Assembly (NCBI GenBank): GCA_947496555.1
Contig: CANMDH010000017.1
Span: forward strand, 38,198-102,197
DNA: 64,000 bases
Direction of reading: 5' to 3'
Source: an uncultured Aquimarina sp.
GTDB lineage: Bacteria > Bacteroidota > Bacteroidia > Flavobacteriales > Flavobacteriaceae
The stretch's first letter is position 1. Every line of letters starts with the position of its first letter. Shown here in pieces: positions 26,039 to 34,149 of the stretch. The notes beneath the pieces are model-generated. The model was not told the DNA's origin. It was given only the letters and a program-made list of their open reading frames with translations, and did not search any database. A program made the position numbers and the translations under genes.

Positions 26039-27909
26039 TATCTTCCCATATAAACTAAAAGCACAGAAATATCGCTAGGAGATACTCCGCTAATTCTTGA
26101 TGCCTGTGAAATGGTTGCGGGTCTAATTTTCGACATTTTTTCGCAAGCTTCAAAAGACAGTGATTTTAGTTTTGTGTAATCAAAGTTTTCCGGAATTTTT
26201 ATATCCTCTAATCGATTAAGTTTGTCTGCATTGTTTTTTTCCTTTTCGATATACCCCGAATATTTTACCTGGATTTCGGTTTGTTCTAAAACCTCTTTAT
26301 CAAGATCGTGTTCTTTGATATACTCTTTTACTTTATGAAACTGCTTAACGTCCTCTAATGTAATTTGTGGCCGAGCAAACAACTTAAACATTTTTCCGCT
26401 CTGCTTCACTGGTGCAGAATTTTTTGCCTCCAAAACAGGATTTGCTTCTTCGGGCAACACACTTGTGTCTTTAAAAAATTGAACAAAGTCACTCGCCTTT
26501 TTTTCTTTTTCTTCCATTCTTCTCATTCGTTCTTCTGAAGCCAAACCAATTTTATGTGACATAGGTGTCAATCTAAAATCTGCATTATCTTGTCTTAATA
26601 ACGTTCGGTATTCTGCACGAGATGTAAACATGCGATATGGCTCTTCGGTTCCTTTTGTAATTAGGTCGTCGATCAACACTCCAATATATGCTTCACTCCT
26701 TTTTAGAATAAAAGAATCCTTTTCCTGTACTTTTAGTGCCGCATTAATACCAGCAATTAATCCTTGAGAAGCCGCTTCTTCATAACCTGTTGTTCCATTA
26801 ATTTGTCCCGCAAAAAACAATCCCGACACTAACTTTGTCTCCAATGTATGCGTTAACTGCGTTGGTGGAAAATAATCATATTCGATCGCATAACCAGGTC
26901 TAAAGAATTTTACATTTTCAAAACCAGCAACAGATCTTAGTGCTTTAAATTGAACATCCTCTGGCAACGAAGTTGAAAACCCATTTACATACACCTCAAC
27001 GGTATTCCATCCTTCGGGTTCTATAAACATTTGATGCCTTTCCTTATCAGCAAACCGATTAATCTTATCCTCTATTGAAGGACAATATCTTGGACCTATG
27101 CTTTTAATTCTTCCGTTAAACATTGGAGAACGATCAAAACCCTCTCTAAGCACATCATGAACTTCTGGAGATGTATATGTCATAAAACAAGATCGTTGAT
27201 TGGTAAGAGGTTTTGTTAAATTGGTATAACTAAATTTTTCTGGGTTTTCGTCTCCTGGTTGCTCAACCATTTTAGAATAATCCAAAGATCTTCCATCCAC
27301 TCTTGGCGGTGTTCCGGTTTTCATTCTTCCAGAATCAAAACCCAAATCAACAAGTTGTTCAGTAATTCCTGTTGCAGCTTTTTCTCCAGCTCTTCCTCCT
27401 CCAAACTGTTTCTCACCAATATGAATTAAACCATTTAAAAAAGTTCCATTTGTGAGCACTACAGACTTCGCTTTTACTTCAATTCCGAGCGATGTTTTTA
27501 CTCCTCTTATTTCTCCATTTTCAACCAACAGTCCGCTCACCATTTCTTGGTAAAAATCTACCTTGGGAGTTTGTTCCAAAAGCAGTCTCCACTCCTCGGC
27601 AAAACGCATACGGTCACTTTGCACTCTTGGGCTCCACATTGCGGGTCCTTTTGACTTATTGAGCATCTTAAATTGAATTGCAGTACGATCACTTACGATA
27701 CCGCTATACCCACCAAGCGCATCAATCTCCCTTACAATTTGTCCTTTTGCGATTCCACCCATAGCGGGGTTACAACTCATTTGCGCAATGTTTTGAAGAT
27801 TCATTGTTATTAATAAAGTGCTACATCCCAAATTTGCGGCTGACGCCGCAGCTTCACTTCCTGCATGTCCAGCACCCACAACGATCACATCGTACTCCTT
27901 GTCAAACAT
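26038..27909 (-). CDS. mnmG: tRNA uridine-5-carboxymethylaminomethyl modification enzyme MnmG (GidA)
   Basis: FAD-dependent enzyme that with MnmE installs the cmnm5 group on U34 of several tRNAs. The dinucleotide-binding motif VIVVGAGHAGSEAA lies near the N-terminus, with the GidA signatures SCNPAMGGIAKGQIVREIDALGG and GTPPRVDGRSLDYS further on (quoted in parts), and a C-terminal GVSPSDISVLLVYMGR. From the ATG at 27909 it has 623 residues, as usual. An upstream in-frame ATG at 27939 would add MFHVEQWNRI, but those codons are simply the parS site at 27923-27938 read in frame, so the downstream ATG is preferred. Candidate -7 boxes (TAATTTTG at 27985-27978, TATGTTTA at 27947-27940) put the transcription start at or inside parS sites. 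Confidence 0.95.
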   Translation of the reverse strand: MFDKEYDVIVVGAGHAGSEAAASAANLGCSTLLITMNLQNIAQMSCNPAMGGIAKGQIVREIDALGGYSGIVSDRTAIQFKMLNKSKGPAMWSPRVQSDRMRFAEEWRLLLEQTPKVDFYQEMVSGLLVENGEIRGVKTSLGIEVKAKSVVLTNGTFLNGLIHIGEKQFGGGRAGEKAATGITEQLVDLGFDSGRMKTGTPPRVDGRSLDYSKMVEQPGDENPEKFSYTNLTKPLTNQRSCFMTYTSPEVHDVLREGFDRSPMFNGRIKSIGPRYCPSIEDKINRFADKERHQMFIEPEGWNTVEVYVNGFSTSLPEDVQFKALRSVAGFENVKFFRPGYAIEYDYFPPTQLTHTLETKLVSGLFFAGQINGTTGYEEAASQGLIAGINAALKVQEKDSFILKRSEAYIGVLIDDLITKGTEEPYRMFTSRAEYRTLLRQDNADFRLTPMSHKIGLASEERMRRMEEKEKKASDFVQFFKDTSVLPEEANPVLEAKNSAPVKQSGKMFKLFARPQITLEDVKQFHKVKEYIKEHDLDKEVLEQTEIQVKYSGYIEKEKNNADKLNRLEDIKIPENFDYTKLKSLSFEACEKMSKIRPATISQASRISGVSPSDISVLLVYMGR

Positions 27910-27922
27910 AATTCTATTCCAT

Positions 27923-27938
27923 TGTTCCACGTGGAACA
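27923..27938. promoter_or_regulatory. parS: parS site 2 (perfect 16-bp palindrome)
   Basis: TGTTCCACGTGGAACA, a perfect palindrome matching the ParB-binding consensus. It lies 14 bp upstream of the mnmG start chosen here. Confidence 0.82.
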
Positions 27939-27963
27939 TTAAACATATTTCTTAAAAATATTT

Positions 27964-27979
27964 TGTTCCACGTGGAACA
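27964..27979. promoter_or_regulatory. parS: parS site 3 (perfect 16-bp palindrome)
   Basis: TGTTCCACGTGGAACA, identical to site 2, with flanks extending the symmetry (TTTTG / CAAAA). It lies in the mnmG/ybeY gap and touches a minus-strand -7 box (27985-27978). Confidence 0.82.
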
Positions 27980-27997
27980 AAATTACTGCAAAACTCA

Positions 27998-28417
27998 TTA
28001 ATGTTCCACGTGGAACATTAGCAGTTTTTCATCTTCTTTTTGTCTCATAAGTCTCGCATCATCATCTCCCTTGTCCTTGTATCCACAAAAATGCAACACC
28101 CCATGAACCATTACTCTTCTCAATTCTGACTCTATAGACACACTATACTTCTTTGCATTATCAACGACCCTTTCGTATGAAATGAAAATATCTCCATGCA
28201 GCTCATCTCCCATTGTGTTATCAAAACTAATAATGTCTGTATATGTATCATGATCCAAGAAATCCTGATTAATCTTTAAAAGATACTCGTCATCACAAAA
28301 TATATAGTTTATCTCTCCTTCTGATTTTTCTTCAGATAAGATAACCTTCCCTATCCATGAGACCAAGTTCTCTTTGTCCAACGGCTCTATATCTGTTTCA
28401 TAAAAAAAACTAATCAT
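27998..28417 (-). CDS. ybeY: Endoribonuclease YbeY (16S rRNA maturation)
   Basis: Zinc-dependent endoribonuclease involved in 16S rRNA 3' maturation and ribosome quality control. The 139-residue protein carries the substrate segment YTDIISFD (about 59-66), the HGDIFIS strand, and the catalytic motif HGVLHFCGYKD, where H105 and H109 fit the metal ligands but the third histidine of the canonical HGxLHxxGYDH is D115. The last six residues (MFHVEH) are encoded by the parS site at 28002-28017. The start at 28417 overlaps the end of the upstream DUF4175 gene by 8 bp, implying coupling. Confidence 0.9.
   Translation of the reverse strand: MISFFYETDIEPLDKENLVSWIGKVILSEEKSEGEINYIFCDDEYLLKINQDFLDHDTYTDIISFDNTMGDELHGDIFISYERVVDNAKKYSVSIESELRRVMVHGVLHFCGYKDKGDDDARLMRQKEDEKLLMFHVEH
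28002..28017. promoter_or_regulatory. parS: parS site 4, inside the 3' end of ybeY
   Basis: TGTTCCACGTGGAACA, a perfect palindrome that supplies the last codons of ybeY (ATG-TTC-CAC-GTG-GAA-CAT before TAA). Confidence 0.82.
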
Positions 28418-31400
28418 TGTCCTTCTTGAAATACTCTTGCACCTTTTGTTTATAATTTTGCCGCAAAGGTAATACTTGTCTATTTAATATTTCAGTAGTA
28501 TTGAAATATTGTTTTGCCTTCTCTAATTGTTGCTTGATTTGATTCTCATACTGGATCTGATTCGTTTTGCTTTCACGCTTTTCCTCTTCACCTTGCTCAA
28601 GAGTTGCATCCTCAAGCTTTAGTAATTCATGTTTTAGATCTATCATCTTAGATAAGGTGTTTTGATCAAATCCTTTTTCTAACAACTCTTGCTCCACCTG
28701 TTCCATTTTCCTGAGTAAATCACTTCCAATTTTATTCTTTATTCCCTCTTCATTTATTTTATTCTCAAGCGCATTTCTAAGCTGTTGTTGTTGCTGATAA
28801 ATATTATACAACTCACCATTCAAATCTTCATTTAGCTCATCTTCTCTTTCTCCTTGGCCTTCTTTTCCTTCAGAACCTTCTCCTTCTTTATTCCCTCTTT
28901 TTCCAGATTTATTATTACCATCCTTACCGTTTTTATTCCCCTTACTTTGCTCTCCATTTTCTCCCTCTTCTCCTTGATTACCTCCTTCTTGTTCACCCTT
29001 CTTCTCTCCAGGCTTCTTTCCTTTCTCAGAGCCCTCCTTCATTTTCTCATTAAGTTCTTCCTGTTTCTTAATGATGTCCGGTAACTGAAATTCGTTCTGG
29101 CTCGAACCGCTTTTACCTTTTCCAGAAGACGACATACTATTCTGCATTTGGTCCAGGGTTCTGCTTAATAAATAGGCTAGATCATTTGCACCTGTAATCG
29201 TGTATTGCTGATTTGCCGAACCTTGAACAATCTGATTCTCGGCCAATTTTTCTAATGACTTATCTATATTAAATTCTATATCGGTGAGCTTCTTTGTAAC
29301 CTCTTCTGTTATCTGCGGAGTTCTCATCGCCAAGGCATACAAACTATCATCTATATGTATAAAGTTCTCTCTTAAAATACTTTGCCTTTTTAACTTTTCT
29401 GAATATGATGGGTTGTCCTTATCTATATTTTTAAAGCCAGTCATTAGACCTTCTTGTTCAAAAGAAAAATCAACCAGGTTATCCAACACCTGTCTCAACA
29501 TTTCCATGTCCTCCATCTGTTGTGCCTCACCAGACATTTGCATTTGCATTTGCATATTCTGGCTCATTTTCTTCATTTTCTGAGCAGCGCTTTTCTGGTT
29601 CTTTTTGGCCTCCTGTTTATTTTCTTTACTCAAATTTTCGGTTGCTTTTTCCTGCTCTTCCTTAATTTCCTCTTCATCATTTTTGTCTTGATCCAAACTC
29701 ATTGGTCTTTTCAATCGTTCATTCTCTTTCCTTAAATCCTCCATTTCTTTTTGAAAATTCTCAAAACCCTTGTTTAATTTATCCTGTTTTTCCTTTGTGT
29801 TTTCCTCATCCTTTTCCTCTGACAACTCTTCCTGCTTTTCAGATAAATCTTCCAAAGCCTTTCCCAATCTCTCATGCTTCTCTATAACATAATATCGCTT
29901 TGTAAGTTCTAATAGTTGTTCAAGATTTTTCTTAATGTTTTTATTTTCCTTAGCAAGTTCTTCTAGTTTTTCGGTTAGTTCTTCTTTTTGAATTTTATCC
30001 GTTAAGCGTTCAAGCTCTTCGAGTAACTTTTCGTTCTTCTTTAAACGTTCTTCATTTCTCTCCAATCGTTCTTTAAGGGCATCCTTAAAAGGTTCTTCTT
30101 TTTTGTCGAGTTGATCAAGATTGTCCTTAAGCTTTTTAGAAAAATCCTGCATCATCTTTTCTTGCAACTTCTGTCTTTTTAAAAAGTCATCGAGTTTCTT
30201 CTTGTCATTAAAATCTAACTCCTTCTTTTCTTTTTGTAGCTTACTTAAACTCTTTAACTCTTCTTCTTGTTTTTTGAATTTATCCAGTGATTTATTAAGT
30301 CCGGAAATAGCTTCGTTTTGCTTTTGTAATAATTTGTTTTCCAATTCTTCAGCTGTAAGTTTTGTAAAATTAAAAACCTGGCTGCGTGTACTTTTGTAAT
30401 TATGTATCACATCATTATCAAAAACCTCAAAATAGAACTCATACGTTTTTCCAGATTCCAAGTTGAGATCGGAAGGAAATGCATAAATAAACTCATCAAA
30501 ATTCGAAGTCCCTATTGGTAAATTTTTATAGATTTTTTTGGCGGGGTCATTATCATCGTAATATACCAATCTAAGTTTACTTAAACCATAATCATCACTA
30601 AGCCTACCAAAAAAATACATGGTTTGGTTGTCCACCGTATCCTTTTCTGACTTCAGATTTAACTCTGGATACTGATCCTTTATGACATTTAAATTAAAAG
30701 AAAGATTATCATAATCCTTTACATTATTATTCGATGTTGTTATCTCATAATCCATGTTAGAATAGAGTCTTCGTTCCTTAAAAAACGTCGCTTCATTCTT
30801 GGTAAGAGTCAATACAGTATCCTTGGTTTTAATTTCAACATTATCGGTGTTTCTGGTATACACTGTCCAGCCAACTTTTGTCCCTTCGGGAATTGTTGCA
30901 TTTCCAGAATTCTTCAAAGACTCATTCCTCTTTCTTGTATACCCAGGATACTCTAATTTCATCTCAAAGTTTAACAAAGCAGGGACTGGTACAACAGATA
31001 ATGTATACGGGATAGAAGTAACCTTGTTTGCGCTTAAAACAAATTCTATTGATTCCTTAGGTTGAATAAATCTATATTCAAACTCACCAACCTTTGTGTT
31101 TTTTAAAAAATAAACTTCGTCATTATAAGAAATTGTTACACTCTCTGGGATAATTTCTCCAGCAACCCTTACTATCAGATTGTAATCCTTATTTTCGAAT
31201 GCTTTCAACTCATTATTTACTAAAAAGAACTGAAAAGGTGCCGGGGGTTCGTAAGCCATCTTATAATTAACTACTCGTTCATAACTATCTGAAATCCAAT
31301 TAGTTTTATTAAAAACTATTAAAACGAGAAATAAACCAACCGGTATTGCAGCGTATTTAAGGTATTTAACGTTTTTCTTAAGATTTATAGCCAATTTAAA

Positions 31401-31817
31401 AGGCACAGGGCGCAATTGCATTGACTTTTGCTCTATGCTCGCCAACAATAAAGATGATGAAGAATCATTTTCACTTAGCTGTAGTAAATTAAGCAGCCTA
31501 TCATTTACCTCTGGAAAATGATTACCAATAATTCCTGATGCTTCTTTGTGGTTTATCCCTCGGGTCAATCTAAATAATTTTGTAATAGGAAGTATAATAA
31601 ACTTTATAAACAAACCCACTTCGACGACCACAAACGACCAAAACAATATAGTCCTTCCAAGTTGGCCAAGCCATAAAAAGTTTTCAACTAATAATGTAGT
31701 TAAAAAGTAAAGCAAACCGATAGAGAAAAATAAAATGAAACCCTTAATCAATTCGTTAACATAATACTTTCTAATAAACTTCTCAAGCTTGCTTTTTATA
31801 TGCTCAAAACTATCCAT
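28410..31817 (-). CDS. DUF4175 family large membrane-anchored coiled-coil protein
   Basis: A 1135-residue protein of the Bacteroidota DUF4175 family, function unknown. Near the N-terminus are two hydrophobic segments (about residues 25-50 and 55-80) and a third near 148-170, then an Ig-like/beta-rich extracytoplasmic part (about 185-480), followed by very long Lys/Glu-rich coiled coils (about 485-760), Met/Gln-rich MQMQMQMSGEAQQ, and a Gly/Lys/Glu-rich low-complexity stretch (about 940-1000), then more helix. The gene lies upstream of ybeY and mnmG with overlap, a conserved flavobacterial arrangement. A minus-strand -7 box (TAGTTTTA, 31853-31846, one mismatch) favours the ATG at 31817 over the one at 31838. 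Confidence 0.8.
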   Translation of the reverse strand: MDSFEHIKSKLEKFIRKYYVNELIKGFILFFSIGLLYFLTTLLVENFLWLGQLGRTILFWSFVVVEVGLFIKFIILPITKLFRLTRGINHKEASGIIGNHFPEVNDRLLNLLQLSENDSSSSLLLASIEQKSMQLRPVPFKLAINLKKNVKYLKYAAIPVGLFLVLIVFNKTNWISDSYERVVNYKMAYEPPAPFQFFLVNNELKAFENKDYNLIVRVAGEIIPESVTISYNDEVYFLKNTKVGEFEYRFIQPKESIEFVLSANKVTSIPYTLSVVPVPALLNFEMKLEYPGYTRKRNESLKNSGNATIPEGTKVGWTVYTRNTDNVEIKTKDTVLTLTKNEATFFKERRLYSNMDYEITTSNNNVKDYDNLSFNLNVIKDQYPELNLKSEKDTVDNQTMYFFGRLSDDYGLSKLRLVYYDDNDPAKKIYKNLPIGTSNFDEFIYAFPSDLNLESGKTYEFYFEVFDNDVIHNYKSTRSQVFNFTKLTAEELENKLLQKQNEAISGLNKSLDKFKKQEEELKSLSKLQKEKKELDFNDKKKLDDFLKRQKLQEKMMQDFSKKLKDNLDQLDKKEEPFKDALKERLERNEERLKKNEKLLEELERLTDKIQKEELTEKLEELAKENKNIKKNLEQLLELTKRYYVIEKHERLGKALEDLSEKQEELSEEKDEENTKEKQDKLNKGFENFQKEMEDLRKENERLKRPMSLDQDKNDEEEIKEEQEKATENLSKENKQEAKKNQKSAAQKMKKMSQNMQMQMQMSGEAQQMEDMEMLRQVLDNLVDFSFEQEGLMTGFKNIDKDNPSYSEKLKRQSILRENFIHIDDSLYALAMRTPQITEEVTKKLTDIEFNIDKSLEKLAENQIVQGSANQQYTITGANDLAYLLSRTLDQMQNSMSSSGKGKSGSSQNEFQLPDIIKKQEELNEKMKEGSEKGKKPGEKKGEQEGGNQGEEGENGEQSKGNKNGKDGNNKSGKRGNKEGEGSEGKEGQGEREDELNEDLNGELYNIYQQQQQLRNALENKINEEGIKNKIGSDLLRKMEQVEQELLEKGFDQNTLSKMIDLKHELLKLEDATLEQGEEEKRESKTNQIQYENQIKQQLEKAKQYFNTTEILNRQVLPLRQNYKQKVQEYFKKDND

Positions 31818-32027
31818 GCTATTACGTACCTTTTTCATTAACCTTTAAAACTACGATTTTATTTCGAATAGCATTGTTATAGTTATGATAATTCAACGCA
31901 TTACATTTTAATACGTTATGGACTGATTGGGACCCACTCCCATTAATGTTTATTAAGACTACTCTTCTTAAATTCTAAAAAAACAACCTTTCAAACGACA
32001 ATAAATATTACCAGTTACAACTTCATA

Positions 32028-32043
32028 TGTTCCACATGAAAAG
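32028..32043. promoter_or_regulatory. Degenerate parS-like site 5
   Basis: TGTTCCACATGAAAAG shares 12 of 16 bases with TGTTCCACGTGGAACA. It lies in the gap between the DUF4175 gene and gltX. The rest of that 320-bp gap (31839-32161) holds only the promoters of the two divergent genes; I see no other feature. Confidence 0.4.
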
Positions 32044-32111
32044 GAAAAATCTTAAAAATTTTCATGACAATTTCACCTACAAAATCATTTCGATAGCGTA
32101 TTTTAAGATTG

Positions 32112-32119
32112 TATCTTTG
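32112..32119 (+). promoter_or_regulatory. Bacteroidota -7 box for gltX
   Basis: TATCTTTG is an exact TAnnTTTG match 42 bp before the gltX ATG. A TTTCG at 32088-32092, 19 bp upstream, could act as the -33 element. Confidence 0.6.
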
Positions 32120-32161
32120 CCATTCTATTTTGAAAACTTTTAAGTTCATAAAAACACAATC

Positions 32162-33673
32162 ATGACAAAGAACATTAGGGTACGCTTTGCTCCCAGTCCA
32201 ACCGGACCCTTGCATATAGGAGGAGTAAGAACAGCTTTATTCAACTATCTTTTTGCCAAAAAACATAAAGGTACCTTTGTGCTTCGGATCGAAGATACCG
32301 ATCAAAATCGATATGTTCCTGGTGCAGAAGATTATATAAAAGAAGCGCTGGACTGGTGTACCATACCTTTTGACGAAGGACCTGATAAAGATGGTGGTTT
32401 TGGACCTTATCGCCAAAGTGAACGTAAACATTTGTACAAACAATACGCAGATCAATTGATACATAATGGTTTTGCTTATTATGCTTTTGATACAGCAGAG
32501 GATCTTGATAGACATAGAAAGGATCATGAGGCCAACGGAAAAACATTTATTTATAATTGGCATAACAGAGAAAAGTTAACCAACTCCTTGTTGTTATCTG
32601 AAAAAGATGTGCAAGAAAAAATAGCATCTGGTGATCCATATGTAATTAGGTTTAAATCTCCACAGGACGAAACCTTACATTTATCAGATATGATTCGTGG
32701 AGATATAAAAATCGATACAAACATTCTTGATGACAAAATATTGTTTAAAAGTGATGGCATGCCCACATATCACCTGGCCAATATTGTTGATGATCATTTA
32801 ATGGAAATCACACATGTTATCCGTGGAGAAGAATGGTTACCTTCTCTAGCCTTACACGTTTTATTATATAAATCCTTAGGCTGGGAAGCTCCAAAATTTG
32901 CGCACTTACCATTGATATTAAAGCCAATAGGAAAGGGGAAATTAAGCAAACGTGATGGAGATAAAATGGGTTTCCCTGTGTTTCCGTTACAATGGCACGA
33001 TCCAAAAACAAACGAAGTATCATCAGGTTATCGAGAAGATGGTTATCTACCTGAAGCTGTGATCAACATGCTTGCTTTTTTGGGTTGGAACCCAGGAACA
33101 GAACAAGAGTTGTTCTCTCTTCAAGAACTTATCCAGGAATTTGACCTTAAGAGAGTCAATAAAGCAGGTGCTAAGTTTGACCCCGAAAAAACCAAGTGGT
33201 TTCAGCAACAACATTTGCAACGTACCGACATTTCTTTTTTAACAGAACAATTTTTAACCATCCTTTCGGAAAATAACATATCAACAACGCTTGATGTGTC
33301 TAATATCATTGATGCTGTTAAAGAACGAGCTGTTTTTACTGAAGACCTTTGGAGCCTCGCTCATTTCTTTTTTATCGCTCCTAATGAATATGATCAAAAA
33401 GCAACAAAAAAAGCATGGAAAGAAGACACCCCAACTTTAATGCACGAGCTCGTGAGAATCCTCGACGACATTACTGATTTTTCTGAAGACAACGTTTCAA
33501 ACATTGTAAAGGGCTGGATCACCGGCAAAGAAATTGGTTTTGGTAAAATAATGATGCCTCTACGAATAGCTTTGGTTGGGTCATTACAAGGACCCGACTT
33601 ATTTTTGATTGCATCAATGATCGGCAAAAAAGAGGCCATTAGAAGGATAGAAAGCGCTATTGAAAAGCTGTAA
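32162..33673 (+). CDS. gltX: Glutamyl-tRNA synthetase
   Basis: Class I aminoacyl-tRNA synthetase charging tRNA-Glu. The HIGH-type motif is seen in RFAPSPTGPLHIGGVRTALF (residues 8-27), the KMSKS-type motif in GKGKLSKRDGDKMG (about 258-271), and EDTDQNRYVPGAED and YRQSERKHLY are conserved GluRS elements. The 503-residue length is standard for the discriminating bacterial form. The first ATG of the frame follows a clear -7 box. The gene ends before a complex palindromic terminator region and is not obviously co-transcribed with the next gene. Confidence 0.96.
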   Translation: MTKNIRVRFAPSPTGPLHIGGVRTALFNYLFAKKHKGTFVLRIEDTDQNRYVPGAEDYIKEALDWCTIPFDEGPDKDGGFGPYRQSERKHLYKQYADQLIHNGFAYYAFDTAEDLDRHRKDHEANGKTFIYNWHNREKLTNSLLLSEKDVQEKIASGDPYVIRFKSPQDETLHLSDMIRGDIKIDTNILDDKILFKSDGMPTYHLANIVDDHLMEITHVIRGEEWLPSLALHVLLYKSLGWEAPKFAHLPLILKPIGKGKLSKRDGDKMGFPVFPLQWHDPKTNEVSSGYREDGYLPEAVINMLAFLGWNPGTEQELFSLQELIQEFDLKRVNKAGAKFDPEKTKWFQQQHLQRTDISFLTEQFLTILSENNISTTLDVSNIIDAVKERAVFTEDLWSLAHFFFIAPNEYDQKATKKAWKEDTPTLMHELVRILDDITDFSEDNVSNIVKGWITGKEIGFGKIMMPLRIALVGSLQGPDLFLIASMIGKKEAIRRIESAIEKL

Positions 33674-33697
33674 TTAATAAAAAAAATATCTATATCT

Positions 33698-33839
33698 AAG
33701 AGGTCTGAAAAGTAATTTTCTCTGTCATTTCGAGCGGAGTCAAGAAACAATAACCGTTGGTTTTCAATACATTTCGACTCCGCTCAATGTGACAGGACCG
33801 TAAATAATATACTTTTCAGAAAGCCTCTTCTGTTTTTTT
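33698..33839 (+). terminator. Nested palindrome: gltX terminator arms enclosing a REP-like element
   Basis: The outer arms AAGAGGTCTGAAAAGTA (33698-33714) and TACTTTTCAGAAAGCCTCTT (33810-33829) are reverse complements apart from a 3-base bulge, and the right arm is followed by a T tract (33832-33839), as in a Rho-independent terminator. The loop contains a second palindrome: CTGTCATTTCGAGCGGAGTC (33722-33741) and GACTCCGCTCAATGTGACAG (33776-33795), the dispersed element also seen at 35907 and, decayed, at 25409. This looks like a repeat that inserted into the loop of an existing terminator. Confidence 0.72.
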
Positions 33840-33902
33840 GAGACTGTAACAATTTTGTGTTACCATATACAGATATTATACAACACTATAAACATTTTGA
33901 CT

Positions 33903-34082
33903 ATGGGAAAACAATATAAAGTTTTAAAAAAATCTAACGTGTGGTCTACAGAAAAATTAAGAAAAGAAGTTGAAGATACCTTGAACAATGTATCAAAAGA
34001 CGGTTGGGAAGTCGTTTCTGTTGCCTTTGGGTTATCTGGTAGTTCTGGTATATCGACTGCAATGATAACAATTTGTAAATAA
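33903..34082 (+). CDS. DUF4177-like small protein
   Basis: A 59-residue cytoplasmic protein from the ATG at 33903 (MGKQYKVLKKSNVWSTEKL). The pattern YKVLKKS...LRKEVEDTLNNVSKDGWEVVSVAFGLSG matches DUF4177-type proteins, in which a helix ending in ...GWE-V-SV precedes a beta strand. Function unknown. An upstream TTG at 33855 in the same frame would add 16 residues of no family resemblance. No clear -7 box or terminator is seen; it precedes the SPFH gene by 67 bp. Confidence 0.62.
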   Translation: MGKQYKVLKKSNVWSTEKLRKEVEDTLNNVSKDGWEVVSVAFGLSGSSGISTAMITICK

Positions 34083-34149
34083 GCCAAATCTTTAACAATT
34101 AATCAGTAAATTCATTTTTTAATAAATACTAACTTTTAAACATAAAATA

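Noticed and set aside
29530-29570. TTTGCA repeats resembling a microsatellite
   Set aside because: They encode the MQMQMQM stretch of the DUF4175 protein in frame; short and unlikely to act as a phase-variable tract.
32015-32215. Minus-strand open frame between DUF4175 and gltX containing PFHVEHMKL
   Set aside because: The HVEH part is just the degenerate parS-like site translated; the frame overlaps the gltX promoter and start.
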